This document shows positions 17,992 to 28,300 of a stretch of DNA of 64,000 bases, one piece after another. The DNA lies in the NCBI GenBank assembly GCA_003635195.1, contig PYIY01000004.1:41172-105171 (forward strand). The letters run 5' to 3'. Position 1 is the first letter of the stretch; the number at the start of each line of letters is the position of its first letter. Under the pieces are notes generated by a model. The model saw nothing but the letters and a program-made list of their open reading frames with translations. It had not been told where the DNA came from and did not search any database. The stretch is from Candidatus Poribacteria bacterium. Its GTDB lineage: Bacteria; Poribacteria; WGA-4E; WGA-3G. Made by a program: the position numbers and the translations under genes.

Positions 17992-20439
17992 ATGGATTCG
18001 ACAGCAGCGAAAGAACATGGAACCATAAGTTTGCCTGTTATTGATTTGTCTCCGGATTTTGATAGGTATTCTCCTTTTCCGAAGACGAGGTCTTTCTTAA
18101 ATGCCGCCCGTAAGATGGGGATTCGGGCAACCCGTGCTGCCCTCCGCTCGAATAAGCGGATACTCCTTCTCCACCAAAAAGTGGAGTTGGAAGAAGGAGA
18201 AGATGTCGCCCCTGAACATCTCCACGCTATTGGTGCTGTCGCGAATATTATTGAATCTTACGAACCTGGTGACGGTACTATCCGTATCGCTATTGCTGCA
18301 GAACAACGCGCAATTGTTCTTAGGTTTACGAAAACGGCTGATTTTTTGCAAGCAGACGTGCAAATTATCCACGAAGAGATCGGGTTAGCAAACGCCGCTG
18401 GATCTCTTGTCAAAGATACTAAGAAGCTTTTCAATAACTACGCAAAAACGAGGCAGAAAGAGCAGGCGCGCAGTTCACAACCGCATGTTTTGACCTTGGA
18501 AGAAGTGAAGCAGCTTATTAAAGAGGAAGAAGAACCGGGATCTCTTGCAGATGTTATTGCCGGATTTCTCGACCTCACTGTGCCGGAACGCCAAAGTGTT
18601 ATTGAGGAATTCAACCCCATTAAACGTTTACAACTCATTATACAGTTTTTGAACGAGGCACTCGAGCGGAATGAACTCCGAGATGACATTCACAATCAGG
18701 TCCGGGAATCTGTCCAGAAGACGCATCGCGAATTCTATCTTCAGGAACAGATGAAGGTCATTCAGAAGGAGCTCGGCAGAGATGATATCGCCGAAGTCGA
18801 TGAACTCCGAGAACAGGTGAAAAACGCCGGAATGTCCGAAGAAGCAGAGGAGAAGGCCCTTAAGGAGCTTGATCGGCTTGCCCAGATACCGCCGCAATCT
18901 GCTGAATCCGGGGTTATCCGTACTTATGTTGATTGTATACTCGCCTTACCTTGGAAGGCGAGCACGGAGCACCAACTCCAGCTTCCGGAGGCGCAACGCA
19001 TACTTGATGAAGATCACTACGGGTTGGAGAAACCGAAAGAGAATGTGCTCGAATACCTTGCTGTTTTACAACTCGTGAAGCACCTTAAAGGCCCTATTAT
19101 TTGCCTCGTTGGTCCGCCGGGGGTTGGGAAAACCTCGCTCGGTAAATCGATTGCCCGTGCGACTGGTAGGAAGTTTGTTAGAATGTCGCTCGGTGGTGTT
19201 CGAGATGAAGCCGAAATCCGCGGACACAGACGTACCTATATCGGTGCTATTCCTGGACGTATCATTCAAGGCCTCCGTGATGTAAAGTCGAAAAATCCGC
19301 TCTTTTTACTTGATGAGATTGATAAACTGAGTTCGGATTTCCGAGGCGATCCTGCGTCTGCTCTCCTTGAAGTTCTTGATCCAGAACAGAATTCGACCTT
19401 CCGTGACCATTACATGGATATTGCTTTTGATCTCTCTGATGTGATGTTCATCACGACCGCTAACACCCGTGTTACGATACCGCCTGCGCTCCAGGACCGG
19501 ATGGAGATCATTGAGTTGCCGGGTTACACCGATTTCGAGAAGCACAATATCGCTACCTTTACACCGAATGGACTTATTCCGAAGCAGCTTGAACGTCACG
19601 GGCTTTCAGATGATAATATCACCTTCACAGACGAAGCCATTTATGAGATGATACATAAGTATACCCGCGAGGCTGGGGTCCGCAACCTTGAACGCACGAT
19701 CACGACCATCATGCGGAAAGTCGCCAGAGAGATCGTCACCGAAGAGACACCGGATCTGAAAATTGAAGTGACACCCACCAATTTGAGCGATTATCTCGGA
19801 CCGGCTAAGTGGACGCGCACAAAAGCCGAAGAACGCGACGAGGTCGGTGTCGCTACAGGGATGGTATGGACACAGATTGGGGGGGATATCGTCTCCGTTG
19901 AAGCAACGACGATGCAGGGAGAAGGCAAACTGAATATGACAGGGCAGCTTCAGGAAGTCATGCGTGAATCTGTCCAGACAGCTGTTGCCTATATCCGTTC
20001 GCGTGCCGAGTTTTTCGCGTTGCCTGACAAACAGTTTGAGCAGCTGGATATTCATATCCACATTCCAGAGGGCGCAGTCCCGAAAGACGGCCCCTCGGCT
20101 GGGATTACCGTTGCTACAGCGATTCTCTCTACGTTAACAGGTAAGTCTGTCCGCAAAGATATCGCTATGACTGGCGAAATTACGCTTCGCGGTAGAGTGC
20201 TGCCGATCGGCGGTTTAAAAGAAAAAGCACTTGCCGCTTACCGAAATGGTATCTTTGACATCATCATTCCGGTGGACAACGAGAAAGATGAAGTTGACAT
20301 CCCGACAGAAATTCGTGAAGGGATTCGTTTTCACAAAGTCAACGATATGATGGAGGTCCTGGAATTGGCACTGACAGAACCTGTCGTGGACCCCGAAGTC
20401 CCAGTAGAAATGTCAGTCCCTTCTCAGCCATCTGTGTAA
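17992..20439 (+). CDS. lon: ATP-dependent Lon protease (LonA)
   Basis: Homohexameric AAA+ serine protease degrading misfolded and regulatory proteins. The 815-residue protein comprises the N-terminal LAN domain (about 15-215), a coiled helical region and the AAA+ module. Walker [10 protein letters not shown] starts at residue 374, with FLLDEIDKL as Walker B. The C-terminal peptidase domain has catalytic Ser702 (KDGPSAG) and Lys745 (GGLKEKAL). The 43-residue Ser-Lys spacing matches E. coli Lon. The start ATG lacks a Shine-Dalgarno and follows the A-run at the end of a heptamer array. It completes the tig-clpP-clpX-lon proteostasis block. Confidence 0.97.
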   Translation: MDSTAAKEHGTISLPVIDLSPDFDRYSPFPKTRSFLNAARKMGIRATRAALRSNKRILLLHQKVELEEGEDVAPEHLHAIGAVANIIESYEPGDGTIRIAIAAEQRAIVLRFTKTADFLQADVQIIHEEIGLANAAGSLVKDTKKLFNNYAKTRQKEQARSSQPHVLTLEEVKQLIKEEEEPGSLADVIAGFLDLTVPERQSVIEEFNPIKRLQLIIQFLNEALERNELRDDIHNQVRESVQKTHREFYLQEQMKVIQKELGRDDIAEVDELREQVKNAGMSEEAEEKALKELDRLAQIPPQSAESGVIRTYVDCILALPWKASTEHQLQLPEAQRILDEDHYGLEKPKENVLEYLAVLQLVKHLKGPIICLVGPPGVGKTSLGKSIARATGRKFVRMSLGGVRDEAEIRGHRRTYIGAIPGRIIQGLRDVKSKNPLFLLDEIDKLSSDFRGDPASALLEVLDPEQNSTFRDHYMDIAFDLSDVMFITTANTRVTIPPALQDRMEIIELPGYTDFEKHNIATFTPNGLIPKQLERHGLSDDNITFTDEAIYEMIHKYTREAGVRNLERTITTIMRKVAREIVTEETPDLKIEVTPTNLSDYLGPAKWTRTKAEERDEVGVATGMVWTQIGGDIVSVEATTMQGEGKLNMTGQLQEVMRESVQTAVAYIRSRAEFFALPDKQFEQLDIHIHIPEGAVPKDGPSAGITVATAILSTLTGKSVRKDIAMTGEITLRGRVLPIGGLKEKALAAYRNGIFDIIIPVDNEKDEVDIPTEIREGIRFHKVNDMMEVLELALTEPVVDPEVPVEMSVPSQPSV

Positions 20440-20442
20440 GAT

Positions 20443-20572
20443 AGTTGTCAGTTGTCAGATCGTTTTTTCTCTGGACGATAAAAAACTGTCAGCTGTCAGT
20501 TAAAGAGGGTTCTGGACTCCCTCAATATTTTTAGACAATCCGAAACGCTCTTAACCGATAACTTTAAAAAAA
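20443..20572. repeat. Heptamer repeat spacer between lon and S4-domain gene
   Basis: AGTTGTCAGTTGTCAG and CTGTCAGCTGTCAGTTAA units on the left, TCTTAACCGATAACTT on the right. The right arm runs directly into TTTAAAAAAA and the next ATG, as before clpP and lon. Confidence 0.7.
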
Positions 20573-20863
20573 ATGCGGTTAGATAAATTCCTGCAGGTCA
20601 GCCGTCTTGTAAAACGGCGGACGATTGCGAATACCCTCTGTAGCAAAGGCGCAGTGAGCGTCAACGGACACGTTGCGAAAGCTGGAAAGATGCTTTCTAT
20701 AGGTGATGTAATTCGTATGCCTGGGTCCCCAGCGACTATTGGGGAAGGGCGCGCGGCAGGCGTTGAGGACGTGCCAGCGTCTGAATACGAGGTTGTTGAA
20801 CTTCCCTCTGGGAACGTCTCGCGTGCGCGTGCTGCAACACTCTACCGTCAAGTAAACCCGTAG
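20573..20863 (+). CDS. S4 RNA-binding domain protein (RqcP/Hsp15-like)
   Basis: The 96-residue protein is a single S4 domain: MRLDKFLQVSRLVKRRTIAN, then CSKGAVSVNG and the GDVIRM strand. Small S4 proteins of this type (RqcP in Firmicutes, Hsp15 in E. coli) bind stalled large ribosomal subunits carrying peptidyl-tRNA and assist quality control. The length is close to both families. Its position after lon fits a translation/proteolysis quality-control operon. No RqcH gene is present in the window, so the RqcP assignment remains inference. The start codon follows an A7 run with no Shine-Dalgarno. Confidence 0.8.
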   Translation: MRLDKFLQVSRLVKRRTIANTLCSKGAVSVNGHVAKAGKMLSIGDVIRMPGSPATIGEGRAAGVEDVPASEYEVVELPSGNVSRARAATLYRQVNP

Positions 20864-20918
20864 CCTCCATCTCCTGATCGAGGCATCACTTGCTTCGATT
20901 AAAGGAGAAAAAATTGCA

Positions 20919-22145
20919 ATGACTCGCGATATCAGCCATCAGCCGTCAGTTGTCAGCCGTCAGTTAAGAGAGGGATTTGATAAATCAGATCGCCTCTTTG
21001 CTGACAGCCGAAAGCCGAAAGCCGAAAGTCATTCTAACCGAGAACCGAGTGCCAAAACGCAGCATACCACAAATAGGCCCAAGATTGGGCTAACGATGGG
21101 GGACGCAGCTGGCATCGGTCCCGAAATCATTATCAAGGCACTTGGACACAAAAGTGTATATTCAATGTGCCAACCGATTGTCATCGGAAGTCCTGCTATC
21201 CTTCAAGATGCTTGTCAATTCATATCCGCTGGCGCGCCTGAGTTAAAATTGAATGTTATCAAGACCGCGATGCAAGCAAGTGGGACGCACGGGATAATTG
21301 ATGTGCTTGATGTCTCTTCCCTATCGCCTGAAGAGATTTGCCGTGGCACCATAGATGTGCGTGCAGGTGCTGCTGCTGTCAAAGCGATTGAGGTGGCTGC
21401 ACACCTCGCGATGCGTGGTGAGCTTGATGCTATCACAACTGCTCCAATATGCAAATCAGCCATAAATCGCGCAGGAATCCCCTATTCAGGGCACACAGAA
21501 ATGCTTGCTGCATTTACGAATACACCTGACGTAGTGATGATGCTCTGTACACCTGAAGCATTGACCCCGAACCCCACTTTGGAAGCCACAACGCGTAGGG
21601 GCGAGGTCACCTCACCCCTTGAAAACAAACGCGTCGATTTTGCAGTCTCTTTTGTGACAAACCATATCGCGTTGGCTGACGTTCCGAAACATCTCTCTAT
21701 TCCAAGAATCGTCAATGTTATCCAGATCACGCAACAAGTGTTGATCCGCTGTGGTATTTCTGAACCTCGACTGGTCGTTGCGGCCCTAAACCCTCACGCG
21801 GGTGAAAATGGTATGTTCGGAGAGGAGGAAGCGCGTTTTATCCATCCAGCCGTTGCAAAGGTCCAGGCACAAAACGGTCCGATAGATGGTCCGCTCCCTG
21901 CCGATGTGCTTTTTGTCAAAGCACATCAGGGCCAGTGGCACGCTGTTATCGCTATGTATCACGATCAAGGTAACATCCCGATAAAACTTCTCGGCTTTGG
22001 GAAACTTGTAAATATCACTTTAGGCTTACCGATAATCCGCACCAGTGTAGACCACGGCACAGCGTTTGACATAGCCGGTAAAGGTATCGCTAATGAGAGC
22101 AGCCTTGTTGCGGCACTAAACTGCGCCTCTCGACTCACGAATTAG
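20919..22145 (+). CDS. pdxA: 4-hydroxythreonine-4-phosphate dehydrogenase with repeat-derived insertions
   Basis: Oxidises 4-phosphohydroxy-L-threonine in pyridoxal-phosphate synthesis. The conserved core begins at about residue 52 with RPKIGLTMGDAAGIGPEI and contains the substrate/metal motif SGHTEML. ALNPHAGENGMFGEEE and MYHDQGNIPIKLLGF (metal His) follow. The 408-residue length exceeds the usual 330 or so. Residues 1-52 are encoded by heptanucleotide repeats, yet the only good Shine-Dalgarno (AAAGGAG, 20901-20907) lies before ATG 20919. A second insertion of about 25 residues (near 218-242) interrupts MMLCTPE...KRVDFAVSFVTNH and is encoded around a palindrome. Both insertions keep frame. 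Enzyme activity is likely but untested. Confidence 0.9.
   Translation: MTRDISHQPSVVSRQLREGFDKSDRLFADSRKPKAESHSNREPSAKTQHTTNRPKIGLTMGDAAGIGPEIIIKALGHKSVYSMCQPIVIGSPAILQDACQFISAGAPELKLNVIKTAMQASGTHGIIDVLDVSSLSPEEICRGTIDVRAGAAAVKAIEVAAHLAMRGELDAITTAPICKSAINRAGIPYSGHTEMLAAFTNTPDVVMMLCTPEALTPNPTLEATTRRGEVTSPLENKRVDFAVSFVTNHIALADVPKHLSIPRIVNVIQITQQVLIRCGISEPRLVVAALNPHAGENGMFGEEEARFIHPAVAKVQAQNGPIDGPLPADVLFVKAHQGQWHAVIAMYHDQGNIPIKLLGFGKLVNITLGLPIIRTSVDHGTAFDIAGKGIANESSLVAALNCASRLTN
20933..21058 (+). repeat. Heptamer array inside the pdxA coding sequence
   Basis: Five direct heptamers (CAGCCAT, CAGCCGT, CAGTTGT, CAGCCGT, CAGTTAA) lie at 20933-20967. Three GCCGAAA units follow near 21008, then AACCGAGAACCGAG. 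This is the same repeat family as the surrounding intergenic spacers, here translated as the N-terminal extension of PdxA. Confidence 0.8.
21597..21619. repeat. Palindromic unit within pdxA
   Basis: AGGGGCGAGGT and ACCTCACCCCT flank a single central base, with one G-T mismatch. It encodes residues about 227-234 inside the second PdxA insertion and resembles GGGCGGGG-type intergenic palindromes elsewhere in the window. Confidence 0.6.
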
Positions 22146-22384
22146 CCACCAGTAAGAATGACTTTCAGCAGTTGGAAACCATCAGCTTTCAGCAAAGACG
22201 CAAGCGTTCCAAAACTGCCTCACAGTGAGAGTTTTCTTTACTGATGGCTATTCCTATGGTAGATTTTAGAATTAAAGAGACATTGTAAAGCAACAAAGTT
22301 AAGAAAGTTCATCAGCAGAGCGTTCCGCTTTCGCTGCTGTCTATTTATTTTTATAGTTCACGAGAGAAAGAATCGTAAAACGCC
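22141..22384. repeat. Intergenic repeat region between pdxA and the C25 peptidase gene
   Basis: Decayed heptamer units (CTTTCAGCAGTTGG, CATCAGCTTTCAGC, TACTGATGGCTATTCC) fill the first half. The second half is AT-rich leader with a CAGCAGAGCG...CGCTGCTG hairpin near 22311-22340. No gene is visible. Confidence 0.45.
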
Positions 22385-25300
22385 ATGAAAAAGACGCTTA
22401 TTTTTTTCGCCATACTCCTTGCGCTTTCTACTGTTCCAATGCTGATTGCTGTAGGGCAGACCCAGTCAGGGTCCCTACCTGTTCGTGGGGACGAGGTGCT
22501 ACCGCTTCAGATTCTTGCAATCACAGCGGACACCCTCACAGCACGTTTCACTCTACCAGAACTTAAGATAACAACACGGGCTTCCTCTCCTGTGGACGAT
22601 TCCGAAGAGGTGATAACTGATATTCGTTTTGCGGGCGCGGACCGGACGCTTGACGTAGGCAAACCGCAGCTACCTATTTACACACAACGCATTGGAATCC
22701 CTGTCGCGGGAACGCCGGTTGTTACCATTATTCAAGCGCGTCCAGAGATGAAGACGATCGAAAATGTACGTATCACACCTGATGATCCAATTTTCCCTAC
22801 TCTGGTCTCCAGCGATGCCCCGCGGGCTTCCGCCAAATTTCATCCCACGCAGCTTGTAGAGGTCATCCCCAGGGGTTTGGTGCGAGACCAGCGCATCGGC
22901 AGTTTGCAAATCAACCCGGTGCAATACAATCAGGCAACGAAGCAGTTAAAGGTATTCCGGTCTGTGACGTTCCGCGTGCATTTTCCGGGGGCGGTTATTG
23001 GTGGTACTGTTCCTACTGCACTTTCTTCTTTTCGAGAATCCCCACGTGTTTTTGAGAACCTGTTCCGAGGGACATTGCGTAACTATGAGCAGGCAAAGCT
23101 GTGGCGCAAACAACGCCGAGTACTTTATAATGTTGCAGATGGCAATCACGTTCCCGGAGCACCGCCGCTCATTAATGCAAGCACACGCCGTTTTAAAATC
23201 CCTATCACTCGGACAGATATGTATCATATTACCTATAACAACATTAAGGTGCATACCGGTATTGAACCAGAGACTATAGACCTTGATACACTTCGATTGG
23301 AGAGCAGTGGGAAGAAACAAGGTGTCTATATTTTCGATGAAAACGAGAACAATAGGCTTGACCCTGGTGAGTTGATTGTTTTTTATGGTCGGGCATTAGT
23401 AGACAACAAATTTACCGATGAAAACGTCTACTGGCTCCGTTTTGGTTTACGCGGAGAGCCGGACGCTGGTCTTGAGCCATCGCGCGTAGGGGTGCGCGAT
23501 GGGGCACCGCGAACGCCAAACTTAGTATCCCCTAAAGCCTTTTTCACACGTGTTCGCTTTGAGGAGAATAGGCATCACGATGCCTTAGACGGCAGCGATA
23601 TTAAATCTGAACTTGCGGACCACTATTTCGGTGTCGCCTTCCGCGGTGGGAATATTGAAACAAGCAGAAAAGTTTTTCCGATAGAGCCGACAGACATCCC
23701 GGGAGCGATCCCGCGGCTTCAAATTGATCGCACCGCTACTTTGCGTATCAAATTCCAAGGTGCCTCTCGCAAGGGGAGTGCGCGCCACATCGCGCGCATC
23801 ACTTTTAATAACAAGAGACTTGATAGAGATGAGGAGTGGAAACGTCAAAATTGGCAGACTGCAATCCGCGACATCCCACCGGATATCATCTTCCACGATA
23901 CAACGAACTATATGCGCATTGATGCGCTTGATAGAAACGATACGCCACCGGGATCTTACGATTTTTACCTCGACTGGTATGAACTTGACTATTGGCGGGA
24001 CTTTCAAGCGGATTTCAATCGCCTTGAATTTAACACCAATACTGAACCGCGGAACCGTGGTGAAGTTCAGTACCGAATTGGAAACTTCTTTCACGACACA
24101 ATAGATGTATATCAGTTGGGTGAAAACGGAATTACAAGTAGACTCACTGGTGGTAAAGTCACTCGATCGGGGGCGAGTCGTCAGATTTTATTTCAGGATA
24201 CTGTCAGCCAGTATAGACGCTATTTTGTTGTAAGTCATAATAGCTATAGAAATATCAACGCGCTCGTTCCGACACCACCGACACCGTTAAGGAACCCTGC
24301 TAACCAAGCCGATTATGTCGTCATTACACACTCGACTTTCGCCGAAAGTATTCTTCCGCTTGTTGAATTCAGGCATTCGCAAGGTTTAACAACCATGGTT
24401 GTTGATATTGATGACATTTACAATGAATTTAGCGACGGTCTCTTCAACCCCTTTGCGATCCAGAAATTCCTACGGTATGCCTACCATAACTGGCAGCAAC
24501 CCGCGCCGACTTATGTACTCCTTGTTGGCGATGCACACTACGATTACAAGAGAGCCACTGTTGATATCTATCGGAAAGATCAGACGTTTCGAGGCACTTA
24601 TAACCTCTATCCGAACTACGTGCCGACGTATCATGGTTGGGCCCCTGCGAGTGGTGAAACTGCTATGGATCAGCGTTTTGTCAACATCAGTGGAGAGGAT
24701 GCTTTGCCCGATATGCTTATTGGTAGACTCTCGGTGCAAAGCCCTGAAGCCCTCACAACCATGGTTCAAAAGATTATTGACTATGAAAAGAATCCGAAAA
24801 TGGGGTTGTGGCAAGGTACGTTAATTCAGGTGGCAGACAACCATACAGACAAACCCAACGACGGTCTTTTTGAGGAATCTCGCGATGAACTGATACAGGA
24901 GGTTATCCCGCCCGGATATGACACGCGCCAAATCTATCTCCGAAAAATTGGGAGTCCTGACAGTACACGTAGGCGGATTATCGCTGCTATCAATAGTGGC
25001 GCGCTTGCAATTGAATACGCTGGGCACGGTGGCAGCCAGACTTGGGCAGATGAGTCTATTTTTCGTATTGAGGATGCTGCTGGTTTGCGGAACAAATACC
25101 TCCCTTTTGTTATCACAACAACCTGTCTCAATGGACAATTTGATAAACCTCAACAGGCGGGAAACTTCTGCCTCAGCGAACAGTTTTTATTGGGCAAGTA
25201 CGGTGCTATTGCAGCACTTTCGGCGACACGACTCACCTACGGACAAGCAAATGCTGAGTTTGATATAGACCTCTTTGAAGCCTTTTTTCGTGTTGTTCAG

Positions 25301-28300
25301 GAGCCTCCAGAATTGGCGACGAACAGTACGCCCTTGCAGCCAACGATAGGATATATTATTGCCGATGCTAAAATTAGTTTTATCAACCGGATTCGGAATA
25401 TAGATTGGATTCCTGGAACCGAATCATACACACTTTTTGGTGATCCGGCATCGCGCCTTGCTCGCCCGCAACTTGACGTAAAAGTGGAATTGGAACGCGT
25501 CGCGCTCAATGACACACATAAGATTGTGATGAAGGCGAACGAGGTGGGCGTGATCCGCAATTCAGGGCTCGAGGGGACAGAGGGTGTGAGTTTCACGCGC
25601 GCCTCCGATTTTAGCACAGACCCGGGTACATTTTTTGCTTCTGCGGTTTTTGCAAATAATTTTGATGACAACCTCCGCAATGACCTTACACGACGGGCAG
25701 GCGGTCAGGTTTGGCAGGGAGAGTACGGAACTGTTCGGATTGATGTCCCAAACAACGCGATACCCGGTAGTGGTTTTGCCCGTATTTTTGCTTATGACGA
25801 CACCCGTGCTGCTGTCGGTGGCACTCGATTCTGGATAGATACACCTGTCGTATTCGATGTCCGTGAGACGCTTGATACCAAAGTCACGGATACTCTTAAT
25901 ATCAGTGCCCTCGTCCTTGATGACAAAGGACAGGTTGGCATACGAAGTATAAGCGTTTCATGGGATAATACTGATACCTTTGTAGAGGTGGTAACGCCTA
26001 TGGTCCCTGCGCGCACACCGCTCGGTGATGTTCCACCGGGTGGCCGCTGGTATGAGCTTGAGACCCCTATCCCACTTCCACCAGGCGGGAAGCAGATACG
26101 TTACCGAATTCACATTACCGACAGTACAGGACACAAGGTCGTCATTCCATCGAAAACAGAACGCAACATTGTCAAGGCTCCTAAAGGACCGAACCTCGCA
26201 ATCGGCACTGACGAGGCAGATAGGGCCCCTATTCGATATGCGTATGACGAGAAGAAAAACGGTTATCAACTCATAGCAGAATTGATCAATGACGGCGATC
26301 GTCCTGTGGTGGTGGATATTGAGGTCGTATTTGCTCAAGGGAACCCTGACGCTGATGGAGATTTTATCGTTGACGAAGACGCGGATGTTCTTGGGACAGT
26401 AATTGTGAAAATGACGGACTGGGCGGAAGGGACGTACGTGTGGCAACGTGCGACGGCTATCTTAGACCTCAATGCTCCGCTTGAGACGGGTGTCCACAAC
26501 ATTTATGTCCTTGCTGACCCGGAAGACCCGAGTATTGAAGATAAGATCACCGGACGTGTTCAAGAAGCCCGGTCTTATGATAACAAGCAGCATGTCTCTT
26601 TGATTGTCAACGATTTTAACTATCGACCCCAGGAAGAGTTACCAGCCTTTAGTTTAGATAGGGTATTTGACATCTATTTCCCCCCAAACGCACTTGAAAT
26701 CGAAACACGGGGTACTGCGGGTATTCCGCTCTCGGTTACATCACAATCGCCAGCGGAGCCTTCCCAACCTGACCTTCAATTTGCCCCGATCCCGCGTGTC
26801 GCTGCCCTCCGGCGTGGGCTTATTCGGCAAGGTACGGCTGTTGCTCAATACTACGAACCGACATTTCGCACGGGCGCGTCAGTGCTTGCGAAACCTGCTG
26901 AGATCAAGCTCCGCTTTGATGTGAGTGCTTTGGAAGACATCGTCCGAGAGGAAAAAGATATTCAACCTGACAATCCTACATTTGAACATGAATTCACTGA
27001 GGTCACGAACCAATTGGCAATTTATGCGTGGCAGTCAAATGTCGCGCAAGGTTCACAATCGGACTCCACTACTGAGAAATCGGATGTTGACTTGTCGGCA
27101 TGGCGACGGTTGCCGTCGAAAATCGACTATATCCCTGAAGGCAGGACCGAGAACGCGACTCCGATAGAAAAATCAGAAACCCGCGTTCTCGATTCTTTTC
27201 TGCTCGAAAATTATGTCACACCCGTACAGATGGAAAATGCGAGTCAACAGAAGTTAGAAATGGATAATATCACCATCAACCCAAATCTCACGCCTGCCGG
27301 CACTTGGGTTATCATTTTTCTTGATGCCTATGAGTACGAGGTATTTCTTAAGCGGAAGGGCTTACCAGAGAATCAAAAACTTGATAAGACTGGGCAACTT
27401 GATAATCCGTTCAGAGAGGAAGCATTCGGTTTAGAATTACGGATTCCACGGAAAGAGAATCGATCTCGTGATGTTAATTATGATTTTGAATTTGCCGATG
27501 TACTCGTCTTTGAAACTGACTATGACCCGCAAGGCGATGTCATCCTTACGCGCACATGGAGTGCTAATCGCGGTAACGGCAAAGCATCGGTAAGTAGTAA
27601 GCTTGGCCCCAAAGCAGAATTTGAGACAGGCGACTGGTTTATGTTTTTTCTCAATTCCAGTTACTATGAACTCCGTGATACCTCTAATGAGCCTGTTCAT
27701 TTCCCGAATAATGTTAAAATACGCGGGAAGATCAACGAACCCATTTTCCTTACACATCTCGGCTTTGAACTGCTCGTCACGGCCAGTTCTGAAGAATTTG
27801 GGTTTGGCGATAAAATTAAATTCAGTAGTGCTCGCGTTGCTACTATCACAACGGAAGTCACTAAACTCACACGGTTTGCCCTCATGCGTAGTACCGATAC
27901 CGAACCGCCTACTTTTAACTTATGGGTAGATGGTCTTCAACCACAGACGGGTAGTGTCATTGCCCCGCGTCCTGATATCTCTATTGTGCTACAAGATCCG
28001 AACGGTATCGATACAGAGTTCTTCACCCTTGAGAAACAAAAGGACGGTGGACCTTTTGAATCTGTCACGGACTATGAGCTCCGTACACAAGGCGGGCTTC
28101 AAACGGTGCCGATTGATTATCGTCCAATACTCTTCCCGGGCGAGTATACTTTCAACATTCGCGCGCAAGATTTCAACGGCAATGCTATCGGTGGTGATGA
28201 CAGTGTTATCACTTACAGGTTTTTTGTCATTGAGGCACCTGATATCACGGAACCGGCTATTGACATCCAAGTCGGTGCGCGCGGCACAGGTTCAGCAGAC

